Notes: generated by a model from the letters alone, not told the origin. 64,000 nt of DNA from RGDT01 sp964630925 (GCA_964630925.1 CAZVZK010000008.1:1-64000), one strand, 5' to 3'; positions 19,106 through 29,825 are shown, counted from the stretch's first letter. Program-made: numbers and translations.

Positions 19106-21386
19106 CCTTCAACCGAGCCAGGGCCTCGCGCGCCTCCGCGGCGAGGCGGGGGTCGGTCTTCTGGCCGGCCAGCTTTTCGAGGGCCTCCGCCGTGCCGAGC
19201 CGCGCGAGGACGGCGACGGCGCGGGACATGCGGAGCGACTCGGGCGAGGCACGCACCGCCGCCAGGAGACGCTCCAGCCGGCGGTAGACATCCAGCGACG
19301 GCTTGCCCGCGAGCGCCCGCAGCATGGCGGCCTCGGCCTGCCGGCCCAGCTTGATGAGATCCTGCTCCGCCCTGGTGCGCTTATCGAAGTCGTCGTCGTC
19401 GAGGTCCGCGATCAGGCGGGCGAGGAGCTTCGCGTCCGCCGGCTCGGCAGGCTTCAGCTTCCCGATGAGGAAGCGCGTGGCGCCGGCGTCCACGATCTCC
19501 CACCCGGCGCGGTGGGCCTCCTCCGGCTTGCCGGCGAGCCGCACCCAGCAGCGTTCCAGCCCGGCGTCGTCGGGCTTCGCGGCCCGGACGCGCGGGGGCA
19601 CCTCCCAGACGAGGACGGTGCGGCCCGTGGCCGTCGCCAGCTTCGAGCCGTCGGGCGAGAAGTCGGGGGGGCAGTGCATGAGGACGCTGCGGGGCAGGGG
19701 GCGGTCGAAGAGCTTCTTGCCGGCGACGGCGTCGTAGCAGAGGATGTCGCTGGTGCCGTTGCCCACGCGCGTGACGGCGAGGCGGCGGCCGTCGCGGCTG
19801 AGGGCGACGGCGGCGGGCATGCCCCCGTCGTGCGGCAGCGCGAGGACGGCCTCCCAGGTGTGGGCGTCGGCGAGGATGACCTTGCCGAAGGTGGTCCAGG
19901 CGGCGAACGCCCCGTCGGGGGTGAAGGCCAACATGGCGGGTTGGAACGGCGGCTGCTCGTCACGCCGGACGACGCGGCGGGCGCCGCTCGCCAGATCGAC
20001 CAGCACCAGGGTGAGGCGGTCCCCCTGCAAGGCTTGCGTCCCGTTGGGGAGGAACCAGGTCCAGCCGGGCCTCACCCCCATCGGCGCCCGCTTCGCCAGC
20101 GCGCCGTTTGGCCCCCAGCGCAGGCCGCCACCCCCGCCCAGCCCCATGACGCCGCCGGCGCGGAAGGCGAGGTTGAAGACCGAGGCGTCTCCCGCCAGCC
20201 GGGCGACCAATTTGCCGCCCGCCGTGTCGTGGACGGCCGGCGCCCTGCCGCCCTCGGCCACCCGCGTGCCGTCGGGCGACAGGGCGAAGTTGCGATAGCC
20301 GGCCTGGTGCGGCAGCGTCACGGCCCGCGACGCCCCGCCGAGGCGCCAGTCCACGACCCGGCCGCCCTGGTCCACCGACACGATGCGTCCGTCTTCCACG
20401 AACCGCAGGGCGGCGACGGTGTCGAGGTGGCCCTCCGGCTCGTGCAGACGCTTACCCGTGACCACGTCCCACAGCTCGGCGAGCTGGCGTTCCCCCGAGG
20501 CCGAGGCCAGCACCTTGCCATCGGGGGAGAAGGACAAGCGGTGTTGCGGGGCCCCGGTCTGAATGACGCGCTCCTTGCCCGAGGCAGGGTCGTACAGACG
20601 GACCGTGGTGTCGTCGAAGGAGGCGGCCAGCGTGCCGTCGCGCGAGAAGGCGAGGGCGTGGGCGACAGGGCCGCCGCGTGTCAGGACGCGGCCGGGCTTG
20701 CCGGTGCGTGCGTCCCAGAGCCGGACGGTCCGGTCGCTGAAGGAAGTGGCGATGAGGCCGCCGTCGGCACTGTAGGCAGCCGCGCCGTGGTGGTATTCGC
20801 GCCGGGCGGGGGCGTGGCCATGGGCAGTCCACAGGGGCGAGTCGCGGCCCCTGACGCGGACCGACAGGTCACCGTCGGCGGTGAGGAGGGCGACCTCTGG
20901 CCGCGTCGGGCAGGCGGCGAGTCGCGGGCTGGCGGCCACGCGCGAGATCGGGATGTGGACGCGGTACGTGTTCTCGCCGTCGCGCATGTCGGCGAAGACG
21001 AGCTGCGACGGCGTGGCCCAGGCGAACCATGTCCCGTCGTGGCCGACGGCGACGGCGGTGGAGTACAGCTTATCCTTGGTCCAGCGCTGCGCGCGGCCCG
21101 GCTCCACCAGGGAAAGCGAGTACCCCGCGACGAGGGCGGCGTCGCCCGCCGGGAGGGCGCGGTAGTACGGGCCGCCGGGGTGCAGGGCGAGCAGGCGTTT
21201 CTTCTCGATGTCCCACACGCCCACACCGCGCCCGCCGGCGAAGATGAGTTTGCCATCGGGCCGGAAGGCGAGGTCCTGGGCGTGGTAGCGGCCATCGAGG
21301 AACGACGAGCCCAGGCGTGCGACGGCGCCCGGCGGCAGCGGGTCGTCCAGAGGCGGCGCGGCGGCGAAGAGCAGCAGTACGAGCAT
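19092..21386 (-). CDS. Exported WD40-repeat protein with C-terminal helical domain
   Basis: This 764-residue protein has a short hydrophobic leader (MLVLLLFAAAPP) suggesting export. At least eight WD40-type blades follow (repeated FSPDGK-LAS, -VRLWDA-TGK patterns, e.g. TVRLWDARTGKPGRVL). A C-terminal ~110-residue helical domain (LIADLDDDDFDKRTRAEQDLIKLG...) is common in Gemmata WD40 proteins. Such propellers scaffold protein contacts; no enzyme motif is seen. ATG 21386 was chosen for the leader; the frame runs further upstream through repeat sequence. The gene lies in reverse orientation between the two RND permease genes and overlaps the first one's end, so it interrupts what could once have been a single operon. 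Confidence 0.82.
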
Positions 21387-21455
21387 CGTTTGGGCCCCCT
21401 GGCAGCGCGTCGGCGGCACGGGGGTAGAATACTCGGCGGGGACGGGCTCGGCCCC

Positions 21456-21560
21456 CTGACGGTGGGCCGCTCGCCTGGGCCGCAGACACGCCGGGCTCAC
21501 GCCGCGCCGCTCGCCTTGCAGAACCGGCGGCCTCACGCCGCGCCGCTCGCCCGTTCCATC
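21456..21560. repeat. Dispersed GCGCTGACGC-family repeat, copy 2
   Basis: Three units are seen: CTGACGGTGGGCCGCTCGCC at 21456-21475, then two closely similar units, each ending CTCACGCCGCGCCGCTCGCC. They lie between the WD40 gene start and the second RND gene. The block differs from copies 3 and 4 by using CTCACGC more than GCTGACGC. A TAGAAT at 21425-21430 just before it could be a -10 box for the second pump. Confidence 0.5.
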
Positions 21561-21588
21561 CGTCGCCACCGAACCCAGGGAGCTGGCC

Positions 21589-24500
21589 GTGTTCGCTAGG
21601 TTCTTCATCGGGCGGCCGATCTTCGCCGCGGTGCTGTCCATCGTCATCACGCTGGCGGGCGGCATCGCCGTCTTCAACCTGGCCGTGGCGCAGTACCCGG
21701 AGATCACCCCCCCCACGGTGGAGGTGTCGGCCAGCTACCCCGGCGCCCACGCCCAGACCGTCCTCGACACCGTCGCCGCCCCCATCGAGCAGCAGGTCAA
21801 CGGCGTCGAGGACATGCTGTACATGTCCAGCCAGTGCGGCAACGACGGCTCCTACACCCTCACCGTGACGTTCAAGAACGGCACCAACCTGAACCTCGCC
21901 CAGGTGCTCGTGCAGAACCGCGTCGCCCTCGCCCTGCCTATCCTGCCCGACCTCGTGAAGCGCCGCGGCGTGACGGTCAAGAAGAAATCGCCCAGCATCC
22001 TGATGATCGTCAACCTGTACTCGCCCGACGGCTCGCGCGACAACCTGTATCTGTCCAACTACGCGACCATCCAGCTCCGCGACGAGCTATCGCGCATCAA
22101 CGGGGTGGGCGACATCACCTACCTGGGGCAGCGCGATTACTCGATGCGTGTTTGGCTCGATCCGGGGCGGATGGCGACGCGGGGCCTGAGCGCGGCGGAC
22201 GTGCTGCGGGCGGTGGAGCAGCAGAACGTGCAGGTGGCGGCGGGGCAGATCGGCCAGCCGCCCAACCCGCGGGCGCAGTCGTTCCAGTACAACATGGTGA
22301 CGCTGGGGCGGCTGGCGACACGCGAGCAGTTCGGCGAGATCATCATCAAGCACGACTCGGGCGGCAGGCTGATCCGCCTGCGCGACGTGGCCCGCATCGA
22401 ATTGGGCGCGCAGGCCTACGACCAGACCTGCACGATGGACGGCCAGCCGTCGGTCGCCCTGTCGATCTACCAGTTGCCGGGGTCGAACGCCCTGCAGGTG
22501 GCGCGGGAGATCCGCAAGAAGATGGAGGCGCTGAAGGGCGGCTTCCCCGCCGGCGTCGATTTCACCATCGTCTACGACACCACCCCGTTCATCAGCGAGT
22601 CGATCTGGGAGGTCATCTACGCCCTGCGCGACGCCATCATCCTCGTCGCCGCCGTGGTCCTCGTCTTCCTGCAGTCCTGGCGCTCGGCCATCATCCCGCT
22701 CATCGCCGTGCCGGTCGCCGTCGTCGGCACGTTCGCCGTGATGTACGCCGTCACGCTGGTGGGCAACGCCGCGGGCATCCCCGCGCTGCAGTTCAGCCTG
22801 AACAACCTGACGCTGTTCGGGCTGGTGCTGGCCATCGGCATCGTCGTCGATGACGCCATCGTGGTGGTCGAGGCCGTGGAGCACCACATCGAGCACGGCC
22901 TGTCGCCGCGTGACGCCACCATCAAGGCGATGGACGAGGTGTCGTACCCGGTGATCGCCATCGGGCTGGTGCTGTCGTTCGTGTTCCTGCCGTGCATGTT
23001 CATCGGCGGCATCATCGGGCAGTTCTTCCGCCAGTTCGCGATGACGATCGCCATCAGCACGCTGATCTCGACGTTCAACTCGCTGACGCTCAGCCCGGCG
23101 CTCGCCGCCATCCTGCTGCGTGACAAGAAGGAGGGCAAGAGCGAGCCGCTGCCGCGCTTCGCCTACCTGCTGCTGGGGGCGTGGGCGGGGTGGTACTTCC
23201 TGACGGGGCATCTCGGCCTGGCGGCCGCCGTCGGGGCGGGGGTGATCGCGGGTGCTGCCCTGGGAGGGCTGCTGAACCTGGTGCTGGGGTGGTTCTTCGT
23301 GGGGTTCAACTGGGGCTTCGGGCTGACGGCGGAGGCGTACACCGGGCTGGTGGGGCTGTCGCTGCGCGGGGCGCCGCTGGTGCTCGTGATGTACGGGGGG
23401 ATGCTGGCGGCGACGTGGCACCTGTTCCAGACGACGCCGACGGGGTTCATCCCGCAGCAGGACAAGGGGTATCTGCTCGTCAACATCCAGTTGCCGGACG
23501 CGGCGTCGCTGGACCGGACGGAGAAGCTGATGGCGCGGGCGGAGGCGGCGGCCAAGGTGGAGGGGGTGGCGCACACGGTGGCGATCTCGGGGCAGTCGGT
23601 GCTCCTGGGGGTGAACGCCTCCAACTTCGGCTCGATGTACGTGATGCTGGAGGACTTCCACCACCGGCGCGGGCTGTCGGCGGACGCCATCGCGGAGCGG
23701 CTGCGCCGCGAGCTGCGTGCGGTGCTGACGGAGGCGACGGTGGAGGTGTTCGGCGCGCCGCCGGTCGAGGGGCTGGGGACGGCGGGCGGGTTCAAGCTGG
23801 TGATCGAGGACCGGGGCGACATGGGGGCGCGGGCGCTGCAGGCGGCGGCGCACCAGGCGGCGGAGAGGGGCGCGGAGGCGGAGGGCCTGACGGGCGTCTC
23901 GACGAGCTTCCGGGCGGACACGCCGTGGCTGCACCTGGAGGTGAACCGGCACGACGCGCGGATGATGGGCGTGCCGATGGGCGAGGTGTTCGTGGCGCTG
24001 CAGGTGTACGTCGGCTCGTTCTACGTGAACGACTTCAACCGTTTCGGGCGGACGTGGCAGGTGAACGTGCAGGCGGACGCGCGTTACCGGATGCGTGCGG
24101 ACGACGTGCGTCGGCTGAAGGTGCGCAACGAGCACGGCGACATGGTGCCGCTGGGGGCGTTCTGCACGGTGTCGGAGACACACGGGCCGGTGATGCTGAC
24201 GCGGTACAACATGTACGCGGCGGCGTTCGTGAACGTGAACGCGGCGGCGGGGACCAGCTCGGGCGAGGCGCTGGAGCGGATGGAGGGGGCGGCGGAGGGG
24301 GCGTTGGCGCCGTCGATGAAGGCGGAGTGGACGGAGCTGGCGTTCCTCCAACGGCAGGCGGGCAACACGGCGATGCTGGCGTTCATCCTGGCCGTGGTGC
24401 TGGTGTTCCTGGTGCTGGCGGCGCAGTACGAGAGCTGGTCGCTGCCCCTGGCGGTGATCCTCGTGGTGCCGATGTGCCTGCTGTGCGCGGTGGCGGGCGT

Positions 24501-24918
24501 GGTGATGGCGGGGCTGGACATCAACATCTTCACGCAGATCGGCTTCGTGGTGCTGGTGGGGCTGGCGTGCAAGAACGCCATCCTCATCGTCGAGTTCGCG
24601 AAGGTGCGGAGCGAGCAGGGGGCGACGCCGTGGGAGGCGACCCTGGAGGCGTGCAAGCTGCGCCTGCGTCCGATCCTGATGACGTCGTTCGCGTTCATCC
24701 TGGGCGTGGTGCCGCTGGTGATGGCGACGGGGGCGGGCGCGGAGATGCGGTACACGCTGGGGGTGGCGGTGTTCTGGGGCATGCTGGGGGTGACGCTGTT
24801 CGGCGTCTTCCTGACCCCGGTCTTCTACTTCGGCATCACGCTCCTGACGGAGCGGACGTGGGGCAAGCCGGCGCCGGCGGAGGGGCACGATCCGGAGGTG
24901 GAGGCGGGGCATTATTGA
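21589..24918 (+). CDS. RND multidrug efflux permease (HAE1/AcrB-like), second copy with extra hydrophobic insertion
   Basis: This 1109-residue protein is a paralogue of the 15785-19105 pump, with the same N-terminus and the same proton-relay residues (Asp421-Asp422 and Lys995). It starts at GTG 21589 behind GGGAG. Compared with copy 1, the cytoplasmic loop after helix 6 carries about 45 more residues containing two hydrophobic stretches (FAYLLLGAWAGWYFLTG and LAAAVGAGVIAGAALGGLL), which may be an added helical pair. The loop before helix 4 is also longer (VTLVGNAAGIPALQ). It has no adaptor of its own next to it, so it may share the upstream adaptor. It ends 110 bases before a convergent kinase gene. 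Confidence 0.94.
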   Translation: MFARFFIGRPIFAAVLSIVITLAGGIAVFNLAVAQYPEITPPTVEVSASYPGAHAQTVLDTVAAPIEQQVNGVEDMLYMSSQCGNDGSYTLTVTFKNGTNLNLAQVLVQNRVALALPILPDLVKRRGVTVKKKSPSILMIVNLYSPDGSRDNLYLSNYATIQLRDELSRINGVGDITYLGQRDYSMRVWLDPGRMATRGLSAADVLRAVEQQNVQVAAGQIGQPPNPRAQSFQYNMVTLGRLATREQFGEIIIKHDSGGRLIRLRDVARIELGAQAYDQTCTMDGQPSVALSIYQLPGSNALQVAREIRKKMEALKGGFPAGVDFTIVYDTTPFISESIWEVIYALRDAIILVAAVVLVFLQSWRSAIIPLIAVPVAVVGTFAVMYAVTLVGNAAGIPALQFSLNNLTLFGLVLAIGIVVDDAIVVVEAVEHHIEHGLSPRDATIKAMDEVSYPVIAIGLVLSFVFLPCMFIGGIIGQFFRQFAMTIAISTLISTFNSLTLSPALAAILLRDKKEGKSEPLPRFAYLLLGAWAGWYFLTGHLGLAAAVGAGVIAGAALGGLLNLVLGWFFVGFNWGFGLTAEAYTGLVGLSLRGAPLVLVMYGGMLAATWHLFQTTPTGFIPQQDKGYLLVNIQLPDAASLDRTEKLMARAEAAAKVEGVAHTVAISGQSVLLGVNASNFGSMYVMLEDFHHRRGLSADAIAERLRRELRAVLTEATVEVFGAPPVEGLGTAGGFKLVIEDRGDMGARALQAAAHQAAERGAEAEGLTGVSTSFRADTPWLHLEVNRHDARMMGVPMGEVFVALQVYVGSFYVNDFNRFGRTWQVNVQADARYRMRADDVRRLKVRNEHGDMVPLGAFCTVSETHGPVMLTRYNMYAAAFVNVNAAAGTSSGEALERMEGAAEGALAPSMKAEWTELAFLQRQAGNTAMLAFILAVVLVFLVLAAQYESWSLPLAVILVVPMCLLCAVAGVVMAGLDINIFTQIGFVVLVGLACKNAILIVEFAKVRSEQGATPWEATLEACKLRLRPILMTSFAFILGVVPLVMATGAGAEMRYTLGVAVFWGMLGVTLFGVFLTPVFYFGITLLTERTWGKPAPAEGHDPEVEAGHY

Positions 24919-25028
24919 GCGTCTGCCAAGTGGCCAGCCGGCCACGCCCATTTCTTTCGGGCCGCCGTCAGGGCACGGCCCGATCACGGCGGTGGTGGAG
25001 TCGAAGAAGAACGATGCGAACCGCGTGC

Positions 25029-28000
25029 TCATCGAGGCGAGGGCCCGCGCGGCGCCGTGTTCCAGACCCGCACCGCCTTGTCCTCGCCGCCCGAGACGAT
25101 GACGAGGCCATCGGCGCTGAACGTGATCGCGTCGGCGGAGCCGGCGTGGCCGTGCAGGGTGAGCGTCTCCCGCCCTGTGTCGGCGTCCCACAGTTTCACC
25201 GTGCCGTCCTTGCCGGCGGTGGCGATGCGTGCGCCGTCAGGGCTGAACGCGACGGCGGTCACGGCGCCCGCGTGCCCCGAGAGGGAGAGCCTATCCTCGC
25301 CGGTGTCGGCGTCCCACACCTTCGCCTCGCCGCCGGCGGAGACGATGCGTTTGCCGTCGGGGCTGAAGGCCACGGCGGCGGCCGGCCCGGCGTGGCCGCG
25401 GAACGTGAGCCGTTCCTTGCCGGCAACGTCCCACACCTTGACGGTGCCGTCCCAGCTCGCGGAGGCGATCCGCCGGCCGTCGCGGCTGAAGGCCACCCCA
25501 CGGATCGGCTCCGCGTGGCCCTTCAGGGTGAAGATCTCCTTGCCGGACTTCGCGTCCCACAGCTTGAGCTCCTCGCCTCCGGAGGCGAGGAGCCTGCCGT
25601 CGCGGCTGAACGTCACGCACTCGACGCGCCCGTCGTGGCCGGCCAGGGTGAATGCCGGCACGCCCGTCGCCGCGTCCCACAGTTTCAGCGACCCGTCCCC
25701 GCCGCCCGTCGCGATGCGTCCGCCGTCGGGGGAGAGCGCGAGGGCGCCCAGCGGGGGCATGTGGGCCTGCACGGTGCGGGGCGGCTTGCCCGCCTCCCAC
25801 ACCTTGAACGTGCCGTCGAGGCTGCCCGAGATGATGCGTCCGTCGGCGCGTGCCACGGCACAGATGGCGGAGCCGTGGCCGCGCAGCGTGTCCGGCCCCG
25901 CGGCCTCCACGTCCCACGTCTTCACGGCCCTGTCGCCGGACGCCGAGGCGATGCGTCTGCCGTCGGGGCTGAACGCCACGCCGTTGACCGGGAGTGTGTG
26001 GCCGGCCAGCGTCAGCGCGAGCTGGCCCGTCCTGATGTCCCACACCTTGACGGCGTTGTCCCACCCGGCGGTGGCGATCCGCGCCCCGTCGCGGCTGACG
26101 GCCACGGCGGCGGCGTGATTAAGGTGGGCGCGGATGGACAGGATCTCGTCGCCGGACCTCGCGTCCCACACCCGCGCCGTGCCGTCCCAGCCCGACGTGA
26201 CGACCCGCCTGCCGTCGGCGGCGAAGGCCACCCCGGTGACCTCGCCCTCGTGGCCGGGGAACGTCAGCGGCTCCTTGGCGGCCGCCGCCTCCCAGACCTT
26301 GGCCGTCCCGTCCCTGCTCGCCGAGGCGATGTGCCGGCCGTCGGGGCTGAAGGCGACGCCACCGACCCAGTCCGCGTGTCCCACCAGGGTGAGCGGCCCC
26401 TTGGCCCCGGCGAGGTCCCACACCATCACCTTCCTGTCCAGGCCGCCGGAGGCGAGACGCTTGCCGTCGTGGCTGAAGGCGACGCACTTGACGTGTGCGG
26501 CATGTCCGGTCAGCGTGCGCTCGGCCTTGCCGGCCGGGGCGTCCCAGACCCTGACCGTCCTGTCGGCGCCGGCGGAGGCGAGACGCTTGCCGTCGTGGCT
26601 GAAGGCGACGGCGGAGACGGGCCCGGCGTGTCCCTTGAGTGTGTGGATCAGCTTGCCGGTCACTGCATTCCACACCTTGACGGTGCCGTCCTTGCCAGCC
26701 GAGGCGACACGCTCGCCGTCGCCGCCGTAGGCCACCCCCAGGGCCCAGTCGGGGTGGGCGGGGGCGGTCCACAGTAGCCTGTCGGTCTCGCGGATCAGGT
26801 GGTCGAACTCCCAGCCGCGCAGTGCCTCGTCGGTCTGGAGGAGGATCGGCCGGGCGACGGGGAGGCGGCCACGCTCGATCTCGAGCTGGGCCTGGCGGAT
26901 GCGGCTGGCGTAGGCGACGCGGTCCGCGAGGCGCTGGGCGAGGCGGGCGGCACGCTCGCCCTTCTCCGCCTCGGCCTTCTGCTGGAGGGCGTACCCGGCG
27001 CTCTCATCGGCCTTGTCGCGCTGCGCCCTCGCGTCGAAGGCGAACAGGGTGGAGACGACGGCGGCGGTGACGAGGGACACCGCCACGGCGGCGGCGGCCC
27101 CGGCGAGGGCGGGGTTGCGGCGGGCCCACTTGACGGCCCGCTCGGATGGGCCGGCGGGGCGTGCCAGGATCGGCTCGCCATCGCGCCAGCGGTGCAGGTC
27201 GTCGGCCAGCTCGGCGGCGGAGGGGTAACGCCTCTCCGGCTCCTTGTGGAGGCACTTGAGGCAGATCGTCTCCAGGTCCGCCGGCACGCCCGGACGATGG
27301 CGGGACGGGGGCGGGGGCTCGTGGTGGCGCACCTGGTCGAGCGTCTCGCCGATGTCCCTCCCCTGGAAGGGGGGCCGGCCGGCGAGGCAGTCGTAGAGGA
27401 TGGCGCCCAGCGCGTACACGTCGGCGGCGGGGCCGGCCTCGTGGGCGCGTCCCGACGCCTGCTCGGGCGCCATGTACGACGGGGTCCCCATGACGGCGCC
27501 CGCCTGCGTCTCGCCGGAGTCGGCATCGGTGCGGCGGGCGAGGCCGAAGTCGGTGATCTTCGGCGTGCCGTCTGGGGCCAGCAGGACGTTGGCGGGCTTG
27601 AGGTCGCGGTGAATCACGTTCCTGCTGTGGGCGAGGTGCATGGCGCGGGCCAGCGTCTCCACCAGCCGTGCGCCTTCATCGGCGGACAGGGGGCGTGCAT
27701 GGAGCCGGGCCGCGAGGCTGCCGCCCTCGACCAATTCGAGGGCGCAGTAGGGCAGGCCGTCGGCCTCGCCGACCTCGTGGATCTGGACGATGTTCGGGTG
27801 CTGCAGGCGGGCGACGGCCTCGGCCTCGATGCGGAAGCGGGCCAGCTCGCGCGTGCCGGCGTGCCCGCCGGCGAGGACCATCTTGAGCGCGACGGGGCGT
27901 TTGAGGGCGAGGTGGCGGGCCCTGTAGACGACGCCCATGCCGCCGCGTCCGAGGACGGCCTCGATCTCGTAACCGGGGACGGACGGCTGCGGCGGCGTGC

Positions 28001-28106
28001 CGGGGGCGGGGTGGCAGGAGGCCGTCACGCCGTCCGGCGGGTCGTGGCCGGGGGTGTGGTCGGTGGTGCGCTGGGCGTCCCTGGGGCCGTCGGCTTCGGC
28101 GGTCAC
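25029..28106 (-). CDS. Membrane-bound serine/threonine protein kinase with WD40 propellers
   Basis: This encodes 1025 residues. An N-terminal cytoplasmic PknB-type kinase is complete: the glycine loop GRGGMGVVY (53-61), Lys75, HRDLKPAN (from 166), DFG (186-188) and a MAPEQ activation-segment end. One transmembrane helix lies at about 345-370. A coiled segment follows, then about fourteen WD40 repeats (each with FSPDGKRIAS and KVWD), enough for two seven-bladed propellers on the outer side. It should sense something through the propellers and phosphorylate targets. The GTG start at 28106 overlaps the previous gene's stop (GTGA) with AAGGAG upstream, so it is translationally coupled to the exported propeller gene before it. 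The frame upstream of the GTG is only an overlap artefact. Confidence 0.92.
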   Translation of the reverse strand: MTAEADGPRDAQRTTDHTPGHDPPDGVTASCHPAPGTPPQPSVPGYEIEAVLGRGGMGVVYRARHLALKRPVALKMVLAGGHAGTRELARFRIEAEAVARLQHPNIVQIHEVGEADGLPYCALELVEGGSLAARLHARPLSADEGARLVETLARAMHLAHSRNVIHRDLKPANVLLAPDGTPKITDFGLARRTDADSGETQAGAVMGTPSYMAPEQASGRAHEAGPAADVYALGAILYDCLAGRPPFQGRDIGETLDQVRHHEPPPPSRHRPGVPADLETICLKCLHKEPERRYPSAAELADDLHRWRDGEPILARPAGPSERAVKWARRNPALAGAAAAVAVSLVTAAVVSTLFAFDARAQRDKADESAGYALQQKAEAEKGERAARLAQRLADRVAYASRIRQAQLEIERGRLPVARPILLQTDEALRGWEFDHLIRETDRLLWTAPAHPDWALGVAYGGDGERVASAGKDGTVKVWNAVTGKLIHTLKGHAGPVSAVAFSHDGKRLASAGADRTVRVWDAPAGKAERTLTGHAAHVKCVAFSHDGKRLASGGLDRKVMVWDLAGAKGPLTLVGHADWVGGVAFSPDGRHIASASRDGTAKVWEAAAAKEPLTFPGHEGEVTGVAFAADGRRVVTSGWDGTARVWDARSGDEILSIRAHLNHAAAVAVSRDGARIATAGWDNAVKVWDIRTGQLALTLAGHTLPVNGVAFSPDGRRIASASGDRAVKTWDVEAAGPDTLRGHGSAICAVARADGRIISGSLDGTFKVWEAGKPPRTVQAHMPPLGALALSPDGGRIATGGGDGSLKLWDAATGVPAFTLAGHDGRVECVTFSRDGRLLASGGEELKLWDAKSGKEIFTLKGHAEPIRGVAFSRDGRRIASASWDGTVKVWDVAGKERLTFRGHAGPAAAVAFSPDGKRIVSAGGEAKVWDADTGEDRLSLSGHAGAVTAVAFSPDGARIATAGKDGTVKLWDADTGRETLTLHGHAGSADAITFSADGLVIVSGGEDKAVRVWNTAPRGPSPR

Positions 28107-29362
28107 TTCGACACCTGCTCCTTCGTGAACCTCAGCAGCGTGTAGGGGGCGATGGTCTTGACCCACACGCTGCCGTCCTTCGTGGCGGCGATGCCCATCG
28201 GCTGCCACGGCGACAACGTGCCGTCCTTGGCCTTCGGCATCGTGTGGTGCCACGGCTTCGGCTTGCCGCCGGCGTCGGTGAAGGTGGTGAAGTCCGGGTT
28301 GCTGACGCCGACGGGGCCGAGGTCGCGCGGGGCGGCGTCCTTCGGGCCGAACCGCACGAGGTGCAGGCCGCCCGCCGTGCTGCTCTCGGTGACGGCGGCC
28401 CAGACCGTGCCGTCGGGGCCGACGTTCATGGCGCGGCAGTCGGTGCGCCGGGGCTTCCCCTTACCGCCTGGCAGCAGCGGGCCGACGCTGGTCCCTTCGA
28501 GGGTCTTGCCGTCCTTCGTGAGGTCGAACCTGTACAGGGCGTTGGTGGACATCTCGACGCACCAGAGGGTCTTGCGGTCCGGCGAGGTCTCCCAGTTCTG
28601 GATGCAGTGGTCGGCGGTGAACGGCTTGCCGGCGGCCTTGCCGTCGATGGTGAGGTTCAGCGTCTCGGCCTTCTTCGTCTCCGGGTCGTAGCGGACGACG
28701 GTGCCGCCACGTTTCGGGTGGTAGGCGCGGCCCTTGGGGTCGAGGACGATGAAGGCGTAGGCGTGCTGCAGATCACCCAGGTCGGTGTACTTCTTCGTCT
28801 TCAGGTCGAGGACCATGAAGTGGGTGCTATCGACGGGGCGTTCGTCGGAGCAGGTGGAGACGTAGGCGAGGCCGCGGGCCTCGTCGGCGATGACGCTGAT
28901 GATGCCGTGCTGGGCCCTGGCGATGCCGAAGTGCTCGTTCTTGCCGGTCTTCGGGTCGTGGGAGACGACGTAGCCGCCGGGGTAGTCGCAGCGCTCCTCG
29001 CCCTTCTCGGGGTAGCCCTGCTTGGTGGCGTGCCAGATCTTGCCGGAGGCGCCGACGTTGCCGCGGGTGTGGAACTTGGACTGGGCGGCGAAGCCTCTGG
29101 CGGAGAGTTTGACGACCTCGTGGGCGTCGAGGACGAGGCGCATCTTCTCGGTCTTCGGGTCGAACTCGATGAGGTAGGCGTTGACGCCGTACTTGGCGGC
29201 GCCGATGTAGAGGCGTCCGTCGAGGCCGGCGACGAGGGCGAAGTAGCCGGACTCCTGGTTGGTGTACTCGGAGGGGATCTTGTAGGCCTTGCCGAGGACC
29301 CAGGGGGTGGGCGTCTCGGCGGCGGGTGCGGCGAGGGCGGACGCGAGGAGGAGGGAGAGCAT
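28103..29362 (-). CDS. Exported beta-propeller protein (SMP-30/Vgb lyase-like), unknown substrate
   Basis: This encodes 419 residues with a short hydrophobic leader (MLSLLLASALAAPAAETP). A propeller follows, built of repeated strands such as GLDGRLYIGAAKYGVNAYLIEFDPKTEK and VSHDPKTGKNEHFG. The last blade carries DGSVWVKTIAPYTLLRF, like the streptogramin-lyase fold. No lyase catalytic His/Glu set can be assigned. AGGAG precedes ATG 29362. Its stop overlaps the GTG of the kinase gene, so the two are made together; the propeller could be the exported partner or ligand sensor of the kinase, but this is only context. Confidence 0.72.
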   Translation of the reverse strand: MLSLLLASALAAPAAETPTPWVLGKAYKIPSEYTNQESGYFALVAGLDGRLYIGAAKYGVNAYLIEFDPKTEKMRLVLDAHEVVKLSARGFAAQSKFHTRGNVGASGKIWHATKQGYPEKGEERCDYPGGYVVSHDPKTGKNEHFGIARAQHGIISVIADEARGLAYVSTCSDERPVDSTHFMVLDLKTKKYTDLGDLQHAYAFIVLDPKGRAYHPKRGGTVVRYDPETKKAETLNLTIDGKAAGKPFTADHCIQNWETSPDRKTLWCVEMSTNALYRFDLTKDGKTLEGTSVGPLLPGGKGKPRRTDCRAMNVGPDGTVWAAVTESSTAGGLHLVRFGPKDAAPRDLGPVGVSNPDFTTFTDAGGKPKPWHHTMPKAKDGTLSPWQPMGIAATKDGSVWVKTIAPYTLLRFTKEQVSK

Positions 29363-29409
29363 GTCGGCTCCTGGGGTGATCGGCATCGGGCCGAGGGCTC
29401 CGGGGCAGT

Positions 29410-29811
29410 TCAGGCGTGCGGAACTTCACGGATGGCGGCGCCGCCCGTGGGGCGCGGCGCGGGGGCGGCGGCGTCCGAGGGCAGGCCGGCGAGGTGAGGC
29501 CGCCCGGGAGGCCGCCAGCTGAAGACGGCGGCGACCAGCAGCCCCTGGCCGAGGAGCGTGACGCCCCGGCTGCTCAGCCACCAGAAACGCGGGTGGTACG
29601 GCAGGCCGTCGAGCAGGGCGACGGCGTTGAGGAGCAAGCCGACGTTGCTCATCAGCAGGACGACGAAGCCGGCCGAGGCGAGGAGCGAGACGCCGGGGTG
29701 GGATTCGCGGCGGGAGTAGGCGAGCGCCAGGCCGACGATCCACGGCGCGCTGAGGATGGCCGTCTGAAGGACGGCCGCGCGGAAGTAGGCGACCTCTTCG
29801 GCTGTGTACAC
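29410..29811 (-). CDS. Small integral membrane protein, unknown
   Basis: This encodes 133 residues with four predicted hydrophobic helices (e.g. AAVLQTAILSAPWIVGLALAY, LLASAGFVVLLMSNVGLLLN, GVTLLGQGLLVAAVF) and a Pro-rich cytoplasmic tail. A GTG start at 29811 with GGGAGG seven bases before fits better than the long upstream frame, which overlaps the previous gene. It follows the zinc-ribbon membrane gene by 14 bases, so they are co-transcribed. I do not recognise the family. Confidence 0.6.
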   Translation of the reverse strand: MYTAEEVAYFRAAVLQTAILSAPWIVGLALAYSRRESHPGVSLLASAGFVVLLMSNVGLLLNAVALLDGLPYHPRFWWLSSRGVTLLGQGLLVAAVFSWRPPGRPHLAGLPSDAAAPAPRPTGGAAIREVPHA

Positions 29812-29825
29812 GCGTGGGCCTCCCG

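Noticed and set aside
24919..25028. Short frame in the gap between the second RND pump and the kinase (minus strand, containing STRFASFFFDSTTAV)
   Set aside because: It is too short, has no start near a ribosome-binding site and matches nothing recognised.
22087..25191. Long minus-strand frame opposite the second RND pump (1034 codons)
   Set aside because: It is the complement of RND coding sequence with an Arg/His/Pro-rich translation and no plausible start or motif.
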